Source: Gammaproteobacteria bacterium
Lineage (GTDB): Bacteria; Pseudomonadota; Gammaproteobacteria; Competibacterales; Competibacteraceae
Length of the DNA: 64,000 nucleotides
Assembly (NCBI GenBank): GCA_024234995.1
Contig: JACKNF010000003.1
Span: forward strand, 1-64,000
Direction of reading: 5' to 3'
In this document: in pieces, positions 24,253 to 32,660 of the stretch
Layout: each line of letters begins with the position of its first letter
Position numbering within the stretch: the stretch's first letter is position 1
The notes under the pieces: model-generated
Told to the model about the DNA's origin: nothing
What the model saw: only the letters and a program-made list of their open reading frames with translations
The model's database searches: none
Translations under genes and position numbers: made by a program

Positions 24253-24816
24253 ATGATCGAGCCGACCTATCTGACCCACCAGTTTCTGATCGCCATGCCA
24301 GCCTTGGCCGATCCAAACTTCTCTCAGACCGTGACGTATATCAGCGAGCATAACGCGAGCGGCGCGCTGGGTCTGGTCATTAACCGGCCGTTAAATCTGA
24401 CGCTTGATCAGTTGCTGGCGCATCTGCAAGTCACTGCGAACCGGCCCGGGCTAGCCGCTATTCCGGTTTACCACGGCGGGCCGGTCCAACCGGAACAAGG
24501 CTTTGTTCTACATAGCCCGATCGGTCAATGGGATGCCACTCTGCGGGTCACTGACGACATTGGCATTACGACCTCCCGTGACATTTTACAAGCAGTAGCA
24601 CACAATGAAGGCCCGCAACATCTGCTGGTCGCCTTGGGCTATGCAGGCTGGGGACCGGGCCAGCTGGAGCGGGAAATAGCAGAAAATGCCTGGCTGTCCG
24701 TGCCCGCCGATTCTGACATTATGTTCAATATCCCCAATGAACAGCGCTGGCTGGCCGCGGCCGCCCTGCTCGGCGTCGACCTGAACCTGTTGTCTTCCGA
24801 TGCTGGCCATGCCTGA
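24253..24816 (+). CDS. algH: YqgE/AlgH family protein (UPF0301)
   Basis: A 187-aa member of UPF0301. Typical motifs: LTHQFLIAMPALADPNFSQT, VTYISEHNASGALGLVINRP and PVYHGGPVQPEQGFVLHSP, with ALGYAGWGPGQLEREIAENA late in the chain. The biochemical function is not settled; in Pseudomonas aeruginosa algH affects alginate regulation. It sits directly before ruvX, with which it overlaps, a conserved pair in gammaproteobacteria. Confidence 0.95.
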   Translation: MIEPTYLTHQFLIAMPALADPNFSQTVTYISEHNASGALGLVINRPLNLTLDQLLAHLQVTANRPGLAAIPVYHGGPVQPEQGFVLHSPIGQWDATLRVTDDIGITTSRDILQAVAHNEGPQHLLVALGYAGWGPGQLEREIAENAWLSVPADSDIMFNIPNEQRWLAAAALLGVDLNLLSSDAGHA

Positions 24817-25306
24817 GCGCCCGCCCGCCGCGGCGCCCGGCCCTCCACGGGCCAGCCATCCACCCTGCCGGCTCGCGCTGGGTTTCGATTTTGGCCGGCT
24901 GCGGATCGGTGTGGCGGTAGGGGATGCCATCACGGGCTCAGCCCGGCCCCTATGTGTCCTGTCCACCCGCCAGCAGCGCCCTGACTGGGACGCCATTGCC
25001 CGTGTGATCACTGAATGGCGCCCAGATGCACTGGTAGTCGGCGTACCGCGCCATGCTGACGAAACAGCAAATGCCGTGACAGAAGCCGCGCTGCGTTTCA
25101 GCCGCCAATTACAAGGCCGATTCCATTTACCCGTCGCCACGATCGATGAACGCCTCTCCTCCTGGGAGGCTGAGCAGCGCCCTTCTAAACCCGGCCATCC
25201 CCGAGGAAGCAACTCAGCGTTGGACGCTCAGGCAGCCGCGGTAATTCTGGAAAGCTGGTTCAACCACCAACGGAGCCTTGCTTCATGCGCGATGCTAAAT
25301 CCCTGA
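24800..25306 (+). CDS. ruvX: Putative pre-16S rRNA nuclease / RuvX (YqgF)
   Basis: A 168-aa RNase H-fold nuclease implicated in 16S rRNA 5'-end processing and related to Holliday junction resolvases. LALGFDFGRLRIGVAVGDAI carries the first catalytic Asp (FDFG), VVGVPRHADE the middle strand, and TIDERLSSWEAEQ the conserved Asp-Glu; LDAQAAAVILESW closes with the last acidic residue. The start could be ATG 24800 or ATG 24809; both overlap the end of algH. A Pro/Ala-rich N-terminus of about 20 residues precedes the domain. The 3' end overlaps pyrR by 22 bases. Confidence 0.93.
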   Translation: MLAMPERPPAAAPGPPRASHPPCRLALGFDFGRLRIGVAVGDAITGSARPLCVLSTRQQRPDWDAIARVITEWRPDALVVGVPRHADETANAVTEAALRFSRQLQGRFHLPVATIDERLSSWEAEQRPSKPGHPRGSNSALDAQAAAVILESWFNHQRSLASCAMLNP

Positions 25307-25782
25307 TTGAAACAATGGCCAGCCAATTGCGCGAGTTACTGGCCCGGCAGAAGATGACCGAACCGGCGCTGATAGGCATCCATACCGGTGGCGTCTGGGT
25401 CGCTGAGCAACTGCATGCGCAACTGGGTGTCACCACGCCACTCGGCCGACTGGACATCTCTTTCTACCGTGACGATTTCAGCCGGATCGGCGTCAATCCG
25501 CAGGTCCGGCCTTCAGAACTGCCCTTCGATGTGGAAAACCGCCATCTCATCTTAATCGACGATGTACTGTACACCGGACGCACGGTGCGTGCGGCGCTGA
25601 ATGAGCTGTTCGATTACGGCCGGCCCGCTTCGGTGCTGCTGGCGGTGCTGGTGGATCGTGGCGGCCGAGAGCTGCCCATCGAAGCCAATGTGGCCGGCAC
25701 CCATCTGACACTTTCACCGGACCAGCATGTTCGGCTGACCGGTCCCGATCCCCTGCAACTGCTCGTTCAGACCCTTCCATGA
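25285..25782 (+). CDS. pyrR: PyrR: pyrimidine operon regulator / uracil phosphoribosyltransferase
   Basis: A 165-aa PRTase-fold protein. The PRPP loop [20 protein letters not shown] is clear, preceded by [16 protein letters not shown] and followed by [20 protein letters not shown]. PyrR of Bacillus binds pyr mRNA; in pseudomonads the homologue lies upstream of pyrB and shows PRTase activity with a regulatory role that is less clear. It overlaps pyrB by ATGA (ATG 25779) and ruvX on the other side. No pyr attenuator was seen upstream, because the region is coding. Confidence 0.93.
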   Translation: MRDAKSLIETMASQLRELLARQKMTEPALIGIHTGGVWVAEQLHAQLGVTTPLGRLDISFYRDDFSRIGVNPQVRPSELPFDVENRHLILIDDVLYTGRTVRAALNELFDYGRPASVLLAVLVDRGGRELPIEANVAGTHLTLSPDQHVRLTGPDPLQLLVQTLP

Positions 25783-26759
25783 GTGCCACGCATATTCAAC
25801 TGGATTCCCAGGGCCGTCTCTTGCATTTCCTGACCATTGAAGGTCTGACCCATCGCCATCTGACCGATATTCTCGATACTGCTGAATCGCTGCGCGGTGT
25901 TGCCGAGCGGCGGGTTAAGAAATTACCCACGCTGCATGGCAAGACGGTAGTCAACTTGTTCTTCGAAGCCAGCACCCGCACCCGCACCACCTTTGAGTTA
26001 GCCGCCAAGCGCTTGTCCGCTGATGTACTCAACCTCAACATTGCTACCTCGTCTGCGGTTAAAGGTGAAAGCCTGCTCGACACCTTGCACAATATCGAGG
26101 CTATGCAATGCGATATGTTCGTGATGCGCCACTCGCAGAGCGGTGCAGCAGAATTCATGGCCCGTCATGTCAAGCCGCATATCGCTGTTCTCAATGCCGG
26201 TGACGGTTGTCATGCCCATCCCACCCAGGCGATGCTCGATGTATTCACCATCCGCCGCCATAAACCGGATTTCCCTAGCCTGCAAATCGCCATCGTCGGC
26301 GATATCCTGCACTCGCGGGTGGCCCGCTCGCTGATTCACGCCCTGAGTATTCTAGGCGCAGGGAATATCCGGGTGATCGCCCCGCGCACCCTGCTGCCGG
26401 CCCAAGTGGAAAACCTGGGCGTACAGGTATTTCACCGCTTACCGGAGGGTTTACGGGACGTGGATGTCGTCGTCATGCTGCGTCTGCAACGGGAACGCAT
26501 GGAAGGCGCGCTGCTGCCCAGCGAGCAGGAATTTTTCCAACAATACGGTCTGACCGAAGAACGGCTGGCGCTGGCGAAACCGGATGCCATCGTCATGCAT
26601 CCCGGCCCGATCAATCGAGGTGTGGAAATCGACTCCCGTGTCGCAGACGGGCCACGCTCAGTGATCCTGGAACAGGTGACCAACGGCATCGCAGTGCGGA
26701 TGGCGATTATGTCTATTACGCTGGGACATCACGCCCGGTTAACCGGGGAGGATGCTTAA
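25779..26759 (+). CDS. pyrB: Aspartate carbamoyltransferase, catalytic chain
   Basis: Joins carbamoyl phosphate to aspartate in UMP synthesis. The 326-aa protein has the carbamoyl phosphate loop [20 protein letters not shown], the [13 protein letters not shown] motif, [16 protein letters not shown], and [34 protein letters not shown] is near the end. There is no pyrI. Instead it overlaps a dihydroorotase-like gene lacking metal ligands, which is the Pseudomonas-type arrangement where the ATCase holoenzyme is a dodecamer of PyrB and PyrC'. Confidence 0.97.
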   Translation: MSATHIQLDSQGRLLHFLTIEGLTHRHLTDILDTAESLRGVAERRVKKLPTLHGKTVVNLFFEASTRTRTTFELAAKRLSADVLNLNIATSSAVKGESLLDTLHNIEAMQCDMFVMRHSQSGAAEFMARHVKPHIAVLNAGDGCHAHPTQAMLDVFTIRRHKPDFPSLQIAIVGDILHSRVARSLIHALSILGAGNIRVIAPRTLLPAQVENLGVQVFHRLPEGLRDVDVVVMLRLQRERMEGALLPSEQEFFQQYGLTEERLALAKPDAIVMHPGPINRGVEIDSRVADGPRSVILEQVTNGIAVRMAIMSITLGHHARLTGEDA

Positions 26760-28036
26760 TGCGCATGGTGATTCAAGGCGGACGAGTCATCGACCCGGCC
26801 CATCAAACCGACAGCATAGCCGACCTGTTTATCGCCGATGGCCAGATTGCCGGTCTCGGCCGGCCACCGGGCGGTTTCATCCCCGAACAGGTGATCAATG
26901 CCCATAAGCACATCGTTTGTCCTGGTTTGATCGATTTGTGCGCCCGCTTGCGCGAACCCGGCCAGGAACACAAGGCCACTATCGCCAGTGAAACCCGCGC
27001 CGCCGCTGCAGGCGGTATCACCACGCTCGTATGCCCGCCCGACACTGACCCGGTGATTGATGAACCTGCAGTGGTGGAATGGATTCGCCGGCGCGCTAAA
27101 TTCGCTGGTCAGGCACGCGTGCTGACCCTGGGCGCGTTGACCCATCGCCTGCGCGGCGGGCATCTAACGGAGATGGCGGCATTGCAGGAGGCAGGTTGCG
27201 CCGGTGTCAGCGATGGCGGACACCCTATCGCCAGCAGCCGGGTCTTGCGGCGAGCGCTGGAATACGCTGCGACTTTCGGCCTGACCGTGTTTCTGACGCC
27301 GCTGGATCCTGAATTAGGCAATGGGCTGGCGCATGAGGGGCAGGTGGCGACCCGGATGGGTCTGTCTGGCATTCCGGTTGCTGCGGAAACCGGGATGATC
27401 GCCCGTGATCTGGAGCTGATTCGTGATCTGGGCGTGCGGGTGCATTTTGGCCGGCTGTCCAGCAGCCGGGCGGTCGATCTCATCGCCCGTGCCCAAGCAG
27501 AAGGGCTGCCCGTCACCGCTGATGTCGCGGTTCACCATCTGCATCTGACCGAGATGGACCTGACGCGCTTCGATAGCCGTTGCCATGTTCGCCCGCCGTT
27601 GCGTGGACTTCGCGATCAAGCAGTGCTGCGCGCCGGTCTGGCCAGTGGTGTATTGACCGCACTCTGCTCGGACCATCAGCCGCATGAGCCCGACGCCAAA
27701 CAGGCGCCCTTCGGCGACACTGAGCCAGGCATTTCCGGCCTGGATACCCTGCTGGGGTTGAGCCTGCGGCTGGTACGGGATGGGGTGTTACCCCTGCCGG
27801 CACTCATTGAACGGCTAACCTGGGGACCCGCGCGGATTCTAGGATTGGACCGCGGCCATCTCGGCGTGGGAGCACGGGCCGATATCTGTGTGTTCAATCC
27901 CGAAACTGACTGGCGGGTGGAACCAAGCGTACTCAACAGCCAGGGCCAGAACACGCCGTTTCTCGGCTGGGAATTGCAAGGCCGGGTCACGTATACCTTG
28001 CTAGAGGGGCATATAGTGCATGAAGGTGAGGGATAG
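26759..28036 (+). CDS. pyrC': Inactive dihydroorotase homologue (PyrC'/PyrX), ATCase partner
   Basis: A 425-aa protein of the dihydroorotase fold. The family's metal motif DxHxHxR should appear after PGLI; here it reads LIDLCARLREPGQEHKATIA, so both metal-binding His are gone (Cys and Arg instead). Other parts are kept: VCPPDTDPVIDEP and LCSDHQPHEPDAKQAPFGDT then EPGISGLDTLLG. In Pseudomonas putida such a PyrC' is catalytically dead and needed to assemble active ATCase with PyrB. TAATG coupling to pyrB supports that role. A true dihydroorotase gene must lie elsewhere. Confidence 0.92.
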   Translation: MRMVIQGGRVIDPAHQTDSIADLFIADGQIAGLGRPPGGFIPEQVINAHKHIVCPGLIDLCARLREPGQEHKATIASETRAAAAGGITTLVCPPDTDPVIDEPAVVEWIRRRAKFAGQARVLTLGALTHRLRGGHLTEMAALQEAGCAGVSDGGHPIASSRVLRRALEYAATFGLTVFLTPLDPELGNGLAHEGQVATRMGLSGIPVAAETGMIARDLELIRDLGVRVHFGRLSSSRAVDLIARAQAEGLPVTADVAVHHLHLTEMDLTRFDSRCHVRPPLRGLRDQAVLRAGLASGVLTALCSDHQPHEPDAKQAPFGDTEPGISGLDTLLGLSLRLVRDGVLPLPALIERLTWGPARILGLDRGHLGVGARADICVFNPETDWRVEPSVLNSQGQNTPFLGWELQGRVTYTLLEGHIVHEGEG

Positions 28037-28090
28037 CGAGATAGCCATCTTAGTGCGTGACTCTCTATCTCCCACTTCTCGCCAAATTCA

Positions 28091-29137
28091 TCACATCTGC
28101 TGTTTGAATGATGCCTTGTTCTGGGCATAGGTAACCGCTTCCTCGCGAGACACCATCCCCTTCTTAACGACTTCCAGCAACGCCTGATCAAGGGTTTGCA
28201 TGCCGAATGTAGCACCTGTTTGAATCGACGAATACATCTGTGCAACCTTGTCCTCACGGATCAGGTTGCGAATGGCAGGCACGCCAACCATAATTTCGTG
28301 GACTGCCATCCGTCCGCCGCCTTTCTTCTTAAGCAGTGCTTGAGAAATCACCGCCCGGAGTGATTCCGACAGCATCGAGCGCACCATCGGCTTTTCACCG
28401 GCTGGGAACACGTCGATAATGCGGTCAATCGTCTTGGGCGCAGAACTGGTATGCAAGGTACCGAATACCAGATGCCCGGTTTCGGAAGCTGTCAGCGCCA
28501 GGCTGATCGTTTCCCGATCGCGCATTTCACCGACCAGAATGATGTCTGGATCTTCACGCAGCGCCGAACGCAGCGCCTCACTAAAACCCAGGGTATCGCG
28601 ATGCACCTCGCGTTGATTCACTAGACAACGCTGGCTTTGGTGGACGAATTCAATGGGGTCCTCAATGGTCAAGATATGGCCGTATTCATTCTTGTTGATG
28701 TGATCGATCATCGCTGCCAGGGTGGTGGATTTGCCCGAACCAGTCGGGCCGGTGACCAGAACCAAGCCGCGCGGAACCGCGATAAGATCCCGGAATACGG
28801 GCGGACAAGCCAATTCCTCCAGACTTTTGATCACGGTGGGAATGGTGCGGAATACGCCCGCCGCTCCCCGGTCCTGATTGAACGCGTTGACGCGGAACCG
28901 GGCCAGTTTAGGGATTTCAAACGAAAAGTCGCATTCGAGAAATTCGTCGTAGTCCTTGCGCTGTTTATCGTTCATGATGTCATAAATCAATCCATGCACC
29001 TGCTTGTGATCGAGCGGCGGGACATTGATACGGCGCACATCACCATCTACCCGGATCATCGGCGGCAATCCAGCCGACAGATGCAAGTCGGAAGCATTAT
29101 TCTGTACGGAAAAAGTCAATAGTTCGTCGAGATTCAT
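28091..29137 (-). CDS. pilT: Type IV pilus retraction ATPase PilT
   Basis: Hexameric ATPase that depolymerises pili, giving twitching motility and DNA uptake. The 348-aa protein shows Walker A GPTGSGKSTTLAAMIDHINK, the Asp box ILTIEDPIEFVHQSQRCLVN, Walker B LREDPDIILVGEMRDRETIS and the His box ETGHLVFGTLHTSSAPKTID. The PilT-type C-terminal AIRNLIREDKVAQMYSSIQT is present. Length and the AIRNLIRE motif fit PilT rather than PilU; pilU is not next to it. It is divergent from yggS, the usual gammaproteobacterial arrangement. Confidence 0.96.
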   Translation of the reverse strand: MNLDELLTFSVQNNASDLHLSAGLPPMIRVDGDVRRINVPPLDHKQVHGLIYDIMNDKQRKDYDEFLECDFSFEIPKLARFRVNAFNQDRGAAGVFRTIPTVIKSLEELACPPVFRDLIAVPRGLVLVTGPTGSGKSTTLAAMIDHINKNEYGHILTIEDPIEFVHQSQRCLVNQREVHRDTLGFSEALRSALREDPDIILVGEMRDRETISLALTASETGHLVFGTLHTSSAPKTIDRIIDVFPAGEKPMVRSMLSESLRAVISQALLKKKGGGRMAVHEIMVGVPAIRNLIREDKVAQMYSSIQTGATFGMQTLDQALLEVVKKGMVSREEAVTYAQNKASFKQQM

Positions 29138-29265
29138 AGCGATTGCCCTAGCAAGGAAAGAAAGACACAGAACCCGGAGCAGGCCATTCTGCTAAGCTGG
29201 ATTTTCATAGTATATCGCGCAAAATCGTGATCGCTGTACCGTCGTCGATCAGGAGCACTGACCCT

Positions 29266-29952
29266 ATGAGTAGTGATTTTGCCAAACGCTGGCAAACCGT
29301 GCTGGCCCGCATCCGTGACACAGAGCAGCGCTTCCGGCGGCCGCCGGATTCGGTGCAATTATTGGCCGTCAGCAAAACCCGCCCGGCAACCGCCATTGCC
29401 GCCTTGGCGGCTGCCGGTCAGCGCCGTTTTGGTGAAAACTATCTTCAAGAAGCGCTGGATAAAATGGCTGAACTGAAGGCGCTGAATCTAGAGTGGCACT
29501 TTATCGGACCGATTCAGGCCAACAAAACCCGGAGCATCGCTGAGCATTTTGCCTGGGTGCATAGCGTTGACCGGTTGAAGATTGCCGAGCGGCTGAATGC
29601 ACAGCGGCCCGCTGCATTACCGCCATTGAATATTTGCCTGGAAGTCAATATTGATCGAGAACCCAGCAAACACGGTCTGGATGAAAGTCAAATAACTGAA
29701 GTTGCTCAGGCAGCCGCTGCGTTGCCTCGATTACGGTTACGCGGTTTAATGGCGATTCCCGCCCCTGTCAGTGACTTCGAGCGCCAGCGCCAGCCCTTCG
29801 CCCGGCTGCGGGAATTGCGGGATCGATTGAATGCTGAAGGACTGGCGCTGGATACCCTGTCAATCGGTATGTCTGACGATCTGGAAGCCGCCATCGCTGA
29901 GGGAGCAACCTTGGTGCGGATCGGCACTGCGCTGTTCGGGCCACGCGCCTGA
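29266..29952 (+). CDS. yggS: YggS family pyridoxal-phosphate homeostasis protein
   Basis: A 228-aa single-domain PLP-binding TIM barrel (PROSC/YBL036C family) that buffers PLP; no clear catalysis. VQLLAVSKTRPATAIAALAA carries the PLP lysine, QRRFGENYLQEALDKM and LEWHFIGPIQANKTRSIAEH are typical, and SIGMSDDLEAAIAEGATLVR then IGTALFG binds the phosphate. ATG 29266 (MSSDFAKRW) follows an AGGAG; an in-frame GTG at 29227 would give a non-family extension. Next to proC and yggT, a conserved group. Confidence 0.95.
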   Translation: MSSDFAKRWQTVLARIRDTEQRFRRPPDSVQLLAVSKTRPATAIAALAAAGQRRFGENYLQEALDKMAELKALNLEWHFIGPIQANKTRSIAEHFAWVHSVDRLKIAERLNAQRPAALPPLNICLEVNIDREPSKHGLDESQITEVAQAAAALPRLRLRGLMAIPAPVSDFERQRQPFARLRELRDRLNAEGLALDTLSIGMSDDLEAAIAEGATLVRIGTALFGPRA

Positions 29953-30040
29953 AGCGCCGCTTTGCAGTATGCTAAGAAGGTTTATTTTTCAACCGAGCAA
30001 GGCAACGGCCCGAGGCTGTTTCGCATCCCGAGAAACCATC

Positions 30041-30445
30041 ATGCCACTACTCACTCCTCTCCCAAATACCGGCACGCATAGCGGGTGGGCCAGCGTGTTG
30101 TTGCTAGTTGCCCCTCTCCTGCTCGGCGCGGATGATGGTTACCTGCGCGAAATCGAAGAGGAAGCGAAACGCCAAGCAGCCACAGTGACCATCGATCAGT
30201 CTCCGCCCAATCCAACAGCAGCGACTACGGCCAACATGGGTGAGACCACGGCTGACCGGTTGGCATCCGGGCTTAATCAGGCAGGATTCGAGCAGGCGCT
30301 GCGCGAAAATTTGCCGGGAACCTATGCGCTTTACCAGCAATTCGATGCGACGCGCAAACAAAAAGTGTATGCGGCCTACCAGAATGACAACCGGCTCGCT
30401 GGCATCACTGAACAGGTTATTCAACTGCTGGGCGCCAAACCCTGA
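30041..30445 (+). CDS. Small exported protein of unknown function
   Basis: A 134-aa protein I do not recognise. The N-terminal GWASVLLLVAPLLLGADDGY looks like a signal sequence with a site near the ALLLGAD end. Next come an acidic helix (YLREIEEEAKRQAATVT), a Thr/Ala-rich linker and a C-terminal helical domain: FEQALRENLPGTYALYQQFD then ATRKQKVYAAYQNDNRLAGI. It lies between yggS and proC in the same direction, with separate spacing (about 90 and 61 bases). Similar short proteins after yggS occur in related bacteria as far as I recall, but no function can be named. Confidence 0.65.
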   Translation: MPLLTPLPNTGTHSGWASVLLLVAPLLLGADDGYLREIEEEAKRQAATVTIDQSPPNPTAATTANMGETTADRLASGLNQAGFEQALRENLPGTYALYQQFDATRKQKVYAAYQNDNRLAGITEQVIQLLGAKP

Positions 30446-30506
30446 AGCCCACCGGCGCCCGCATTTCGTTTGGGTACCACAAACATCATTGTTTACAGAG
30501 GTGGTG

Positions 30507-31412
30507 ATGAAAGACATCCCCATAGCATTCATCGGCGGCGGCAACATGGCCCGCTGTCTGATTGGTGGCTTACTAGCCAACGGCGGCGACGCCGATCATA
30601 TCTGGGTTGCTGAGCCGGACGCGGGCCAGTGCGAACTGCTGCGCGGGCGTTTCGGTGTGCATACTGGCGCCAACAACCGCGAGATAGCCGCCAAAGGTCA
30701 AATTATTATTCTGGCCGTCAAACCACAGATTCTGCATCTGGTCGCCGAAGAATTGGCGGAAGACATGCAGCAGCGGCAGCCGCTGATCGTTTCCATCGCC
30801 GCTGGCGTGCGTGAGCCTGACCTCCGCCGCTGGTTAGGTTATGAGGCCGCCATTGTCCGCACCATGCCGAATACCCCCGCGCTGGTCGGCAGCGGTGCGA
30901 CCGCCTTGTTCGCCAACCTCTGGGTTAGCGACGATCAGCGGCAACTTGCTGAATCGATCATGCGCTCCGTAGGGCTAACGGTCTGGGTGGACAGCGAGCG
31001 GATGCTGGACGCAGTGACTGCTTTGTCTGGCAGCGGCCCGGCCTACTTCTTCCTGCTGATGGAGGCCTTGGAAAAAACCGGGGTCCGGCTAGGGCTGGCG
31101 CCGGAAACTGCGCGCCTGTTAACCCTGCAAACAGCCTTCGGCGCTGCCAAGATGGCGTTGGAGAGTCCTGAAAATGCGGCCATTCTGCGTGAACGGGTCA
31201 CCTCGCCTGGCGGTACTACCGAGCGAGCCATCAGCGTATTCCAGGATGAACAGCTCGACCGGCTGATCGCCCGGTCACTGGCTGCATCGCTCGCGATTAT
31301 GGAGACGCCATCGCTGTTGACCGAACAGTTAGATGCACTGGTCGATAAGGCATTGGATGCCGCCCATCACCGCTCCCAGGAACTGGGCAACCTGCTGGGA
31401 GGGCAGCCGTGA
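30507..31412 (+). CDS. proC: Pyrroline-5-carboxylate reductase, with internal C-terminal duplication
   Basis: Last step of proline synthesis. Rossmann start IAFIGGGNMARCLIGGLLAN, then LAVKPQILHLVAEEL, VRTMPNTPALVGSGATALFA and the signature DAVTALSGSGPAYFFLLMEA plus RERVTSPGGTTERAISVF. At 301 aa it is about 25-30 residues longer than usual. The extra length is near the C-terminus: DEQLDRLIARSLAAS is followed by TEQLDALVDKALDAAHHRS, which looks like a repeated helix. ATG 30507 follows GAGGTG. GTGA overlap joins it to yggT. Confidence 0.95.
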   Translation: MKDIPIAFIGGGNMARCLIGGLLANGGDADHIWVAEPDAGQCELLRGRFGVHTGANNREIAAKGQIIILAVKPQILHLVAEELAEDMQQRQPLIVSIAAGVREPDLRRWLGYEAAIVRTMPNTPALVGSGATALFANLWVSDDQRQLAESIMRSVGLTVWVDSERMLDAVTALSGSGPAYFFLLMEALEKTGVRLGLAPETARLLTLQTAFGAAKMALESPENAAILRERVTSPGGTTERAISVFQDEQLDRLIARSLAASLAIMETPSLLTEQLDALVDKALDAAHHRSQELGNLLGGQP

Positions 31413-31960
31413 CTGCTGTCGTCTTTCTCATTCAAACCTTGTTTGGCTTCTATATCCTGGCGGTGATGCTGCGCTTTTTGCTGCAATGCGTGCGCGCTGA
31501 TTTCTACAACCCGCTGGTGCAATTTCTAGTGCGCATCACCAACCCGCCGTTGCTGCCGCTACGCCGGATCGTGCCCGGCTACCGGGGGCTGGATCTGGCA
31601 GCGGTGGTGCTGGCGTTCCTGCTGCAATTTATCGAGGTTGTACTGCTCAACGCGTTGTCCATTCAGCCGGCCGGGATCGGCGGACTCTTGCTAGTGACTG
31701 TGCTAGAGCTGGTTAAGTTATTGATCAACATCTATCTTTGGGGTGTCATTATCCAGGCGGTGCTGAGCTGGTTCAATCCCGATCCCTACCATCCGGCGGC
31801 GCGGGTGTTGACCCAGTTAACCGCACCGCTGTTGCGTCCGGCTCAACGGTTGCTCCCGCCGATTTCTGGCGTGGATTTATCGCCGATGCTGGTGGTTATC
31901 GCCCTGATCTTCATCAGCTTGCTGCTGCAGGATTTTCTCGGTCTGTGGGCTGGACGCTGA
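31409..31960 (+). CDS. yggT: YggT family membrane protein
   Basis: A 183-aa protein with two copies of the YggT domain, each two hydrophobic segments with an FLxxxxRxDFYNPLVQFLVR- or WFNPDPYHPAARVLTQLTAP-type loop (RITNPPLLPLRRIVPGYRG; LLRPAQRLLPPISGVDLSPM). The family (related to chloroplast CCB3) has unclear function; links to ion homeostasis and FtsZ ring placement have been reported. The GTG start overlaps the proC stop; yggU follows after four bases. Confidence 0.93.
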   Translation: MTAVVFLIQTLFGFYILAVMLRFLLQCVRADFYNPLVQFLVRITNPPLLPLRRIVPGYRGLDLAAVVLAFLLQFIEVVLLNALSIQPAGIGGLLLVTVLELVKLLINIYLWGVIIQAVLSWFNPDPYHPAARVLTQLTAPLLRPAQRLLPPISGVDLSPMLVVIALIFISLLLQDFLGLWAGR

Positions 31961-31964
31961 ACCT

Positions 31965-32327
31965 ATGGCGGCAACCGGCTATGCCTGGGAGGGTGCCACG
32001 GACCTGATTCTGCAGGTACGGGTTCAGCCGCGCGCCAGCCGCAATGAATGGGTGGGATTGCAGGAAGACCAGTTTCGGGTTCGCATCACTGCGCCGCCTG
32101 TGGACGGTCAGGCGAATATGCATTTACGGGCGTTCCTGGCGGATCTATTCGGTGTGGCAAAGAGTCAGGTGACACTGCTGGCTGGCGAGAAGGGCCGCAA
32201 CAAACGCTGGCGGATCATTGCACCGGAACAGTTGCCGCCGGGGATTGAATCCGATCGCTCGCGCTGCACCACCCGCCGCAAACCCAATACCACCACGGTA
32301 GAACAATGCAAGCCGGCCAAACCATAG
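31965..32327 (+). CDS. yggU: YggU/DUF167 family protein
   Basis: A 120-aa protein; the first 90 residues are DUF167: LQVRVQPRASRNEWVGLQED, FRVRITAPPVDGQANMHLRA, FLADLFGVAKSQVTLLAGEK and GRNKRWRI. The family is small, conserved and of unknown function. The final 25 residues are Arg/Thr/Lys-rich and outside the domain. It is the last gene of the proC-yggT-yggU run. A short hairpin (TGCACCG/CGGTGCA, 32343-32359) lies just downstream. Confidence 0.9.
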   Translation: MAATGYAWEGATDLILQVRVQPRASRNEWVGLQEDQFRVRITAPPVDGQANMHLRAFLADLFGVAKSQVTLLAGEKGRNKRWRIIAPEQLPPGIESDRSRCTTRRKPNTTTVEQCKPAKP

Positions 32328-32400
32328 CGGTCCTGCAAAGTTGCACCGTAGCGGTGCACCTGCTCCTCGGCCGGATATAGTTTCGTTACTGATACCGGCA

Positions 32401-32601
32401 ATGACAGTCACCGATGACAGCCCCGGCGGCCGTGATCTCACCGTGAATAGAACCATCACCGATCCAGGCGGCCCCGGCGCGGAGGCCGCCAATATCCCCA
32501 CCCTCCGTCAATGCCTGTTCCTGCCCGGCTTGTTGCTATTCACCTTGGCTTGGCGTAAACAACGACCGTTCAAATTACGCTTAAAACTCACTCTAAGCTG
32601 A
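32401..32601 (+). pseudogene. Orphan IPTL-CTERM sorting tail of a lost surface protein
   Basis: The frame reads MTVTDDSPGGRDLTVNRTIT, DPGGPGAEAANIPTLRQCLF then LPGLLLFTLAWRKQRPFKLR. The IPTL motif, hydrophobic helix and basic tail are the C-terminal IPTL-CTERM signal found on exported proteins in several Gammaproteobacteria and Betaproteobacteria. The preceding TVTDDSPGG and ITDPGG look like the end of a repeat-rich extracellular domain. No signal peptide or body of the protein precedes it, so it is a 3' remnant (66 aa from an ATG at 32401, without a good ribosome binding site). Confidence 0.5.
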
Positions 32602-32660
32602 ACTATCATAATGATGATTGCAAAAGCATTAACATTCTAAAATGACGAGGCTTGAGAGCA

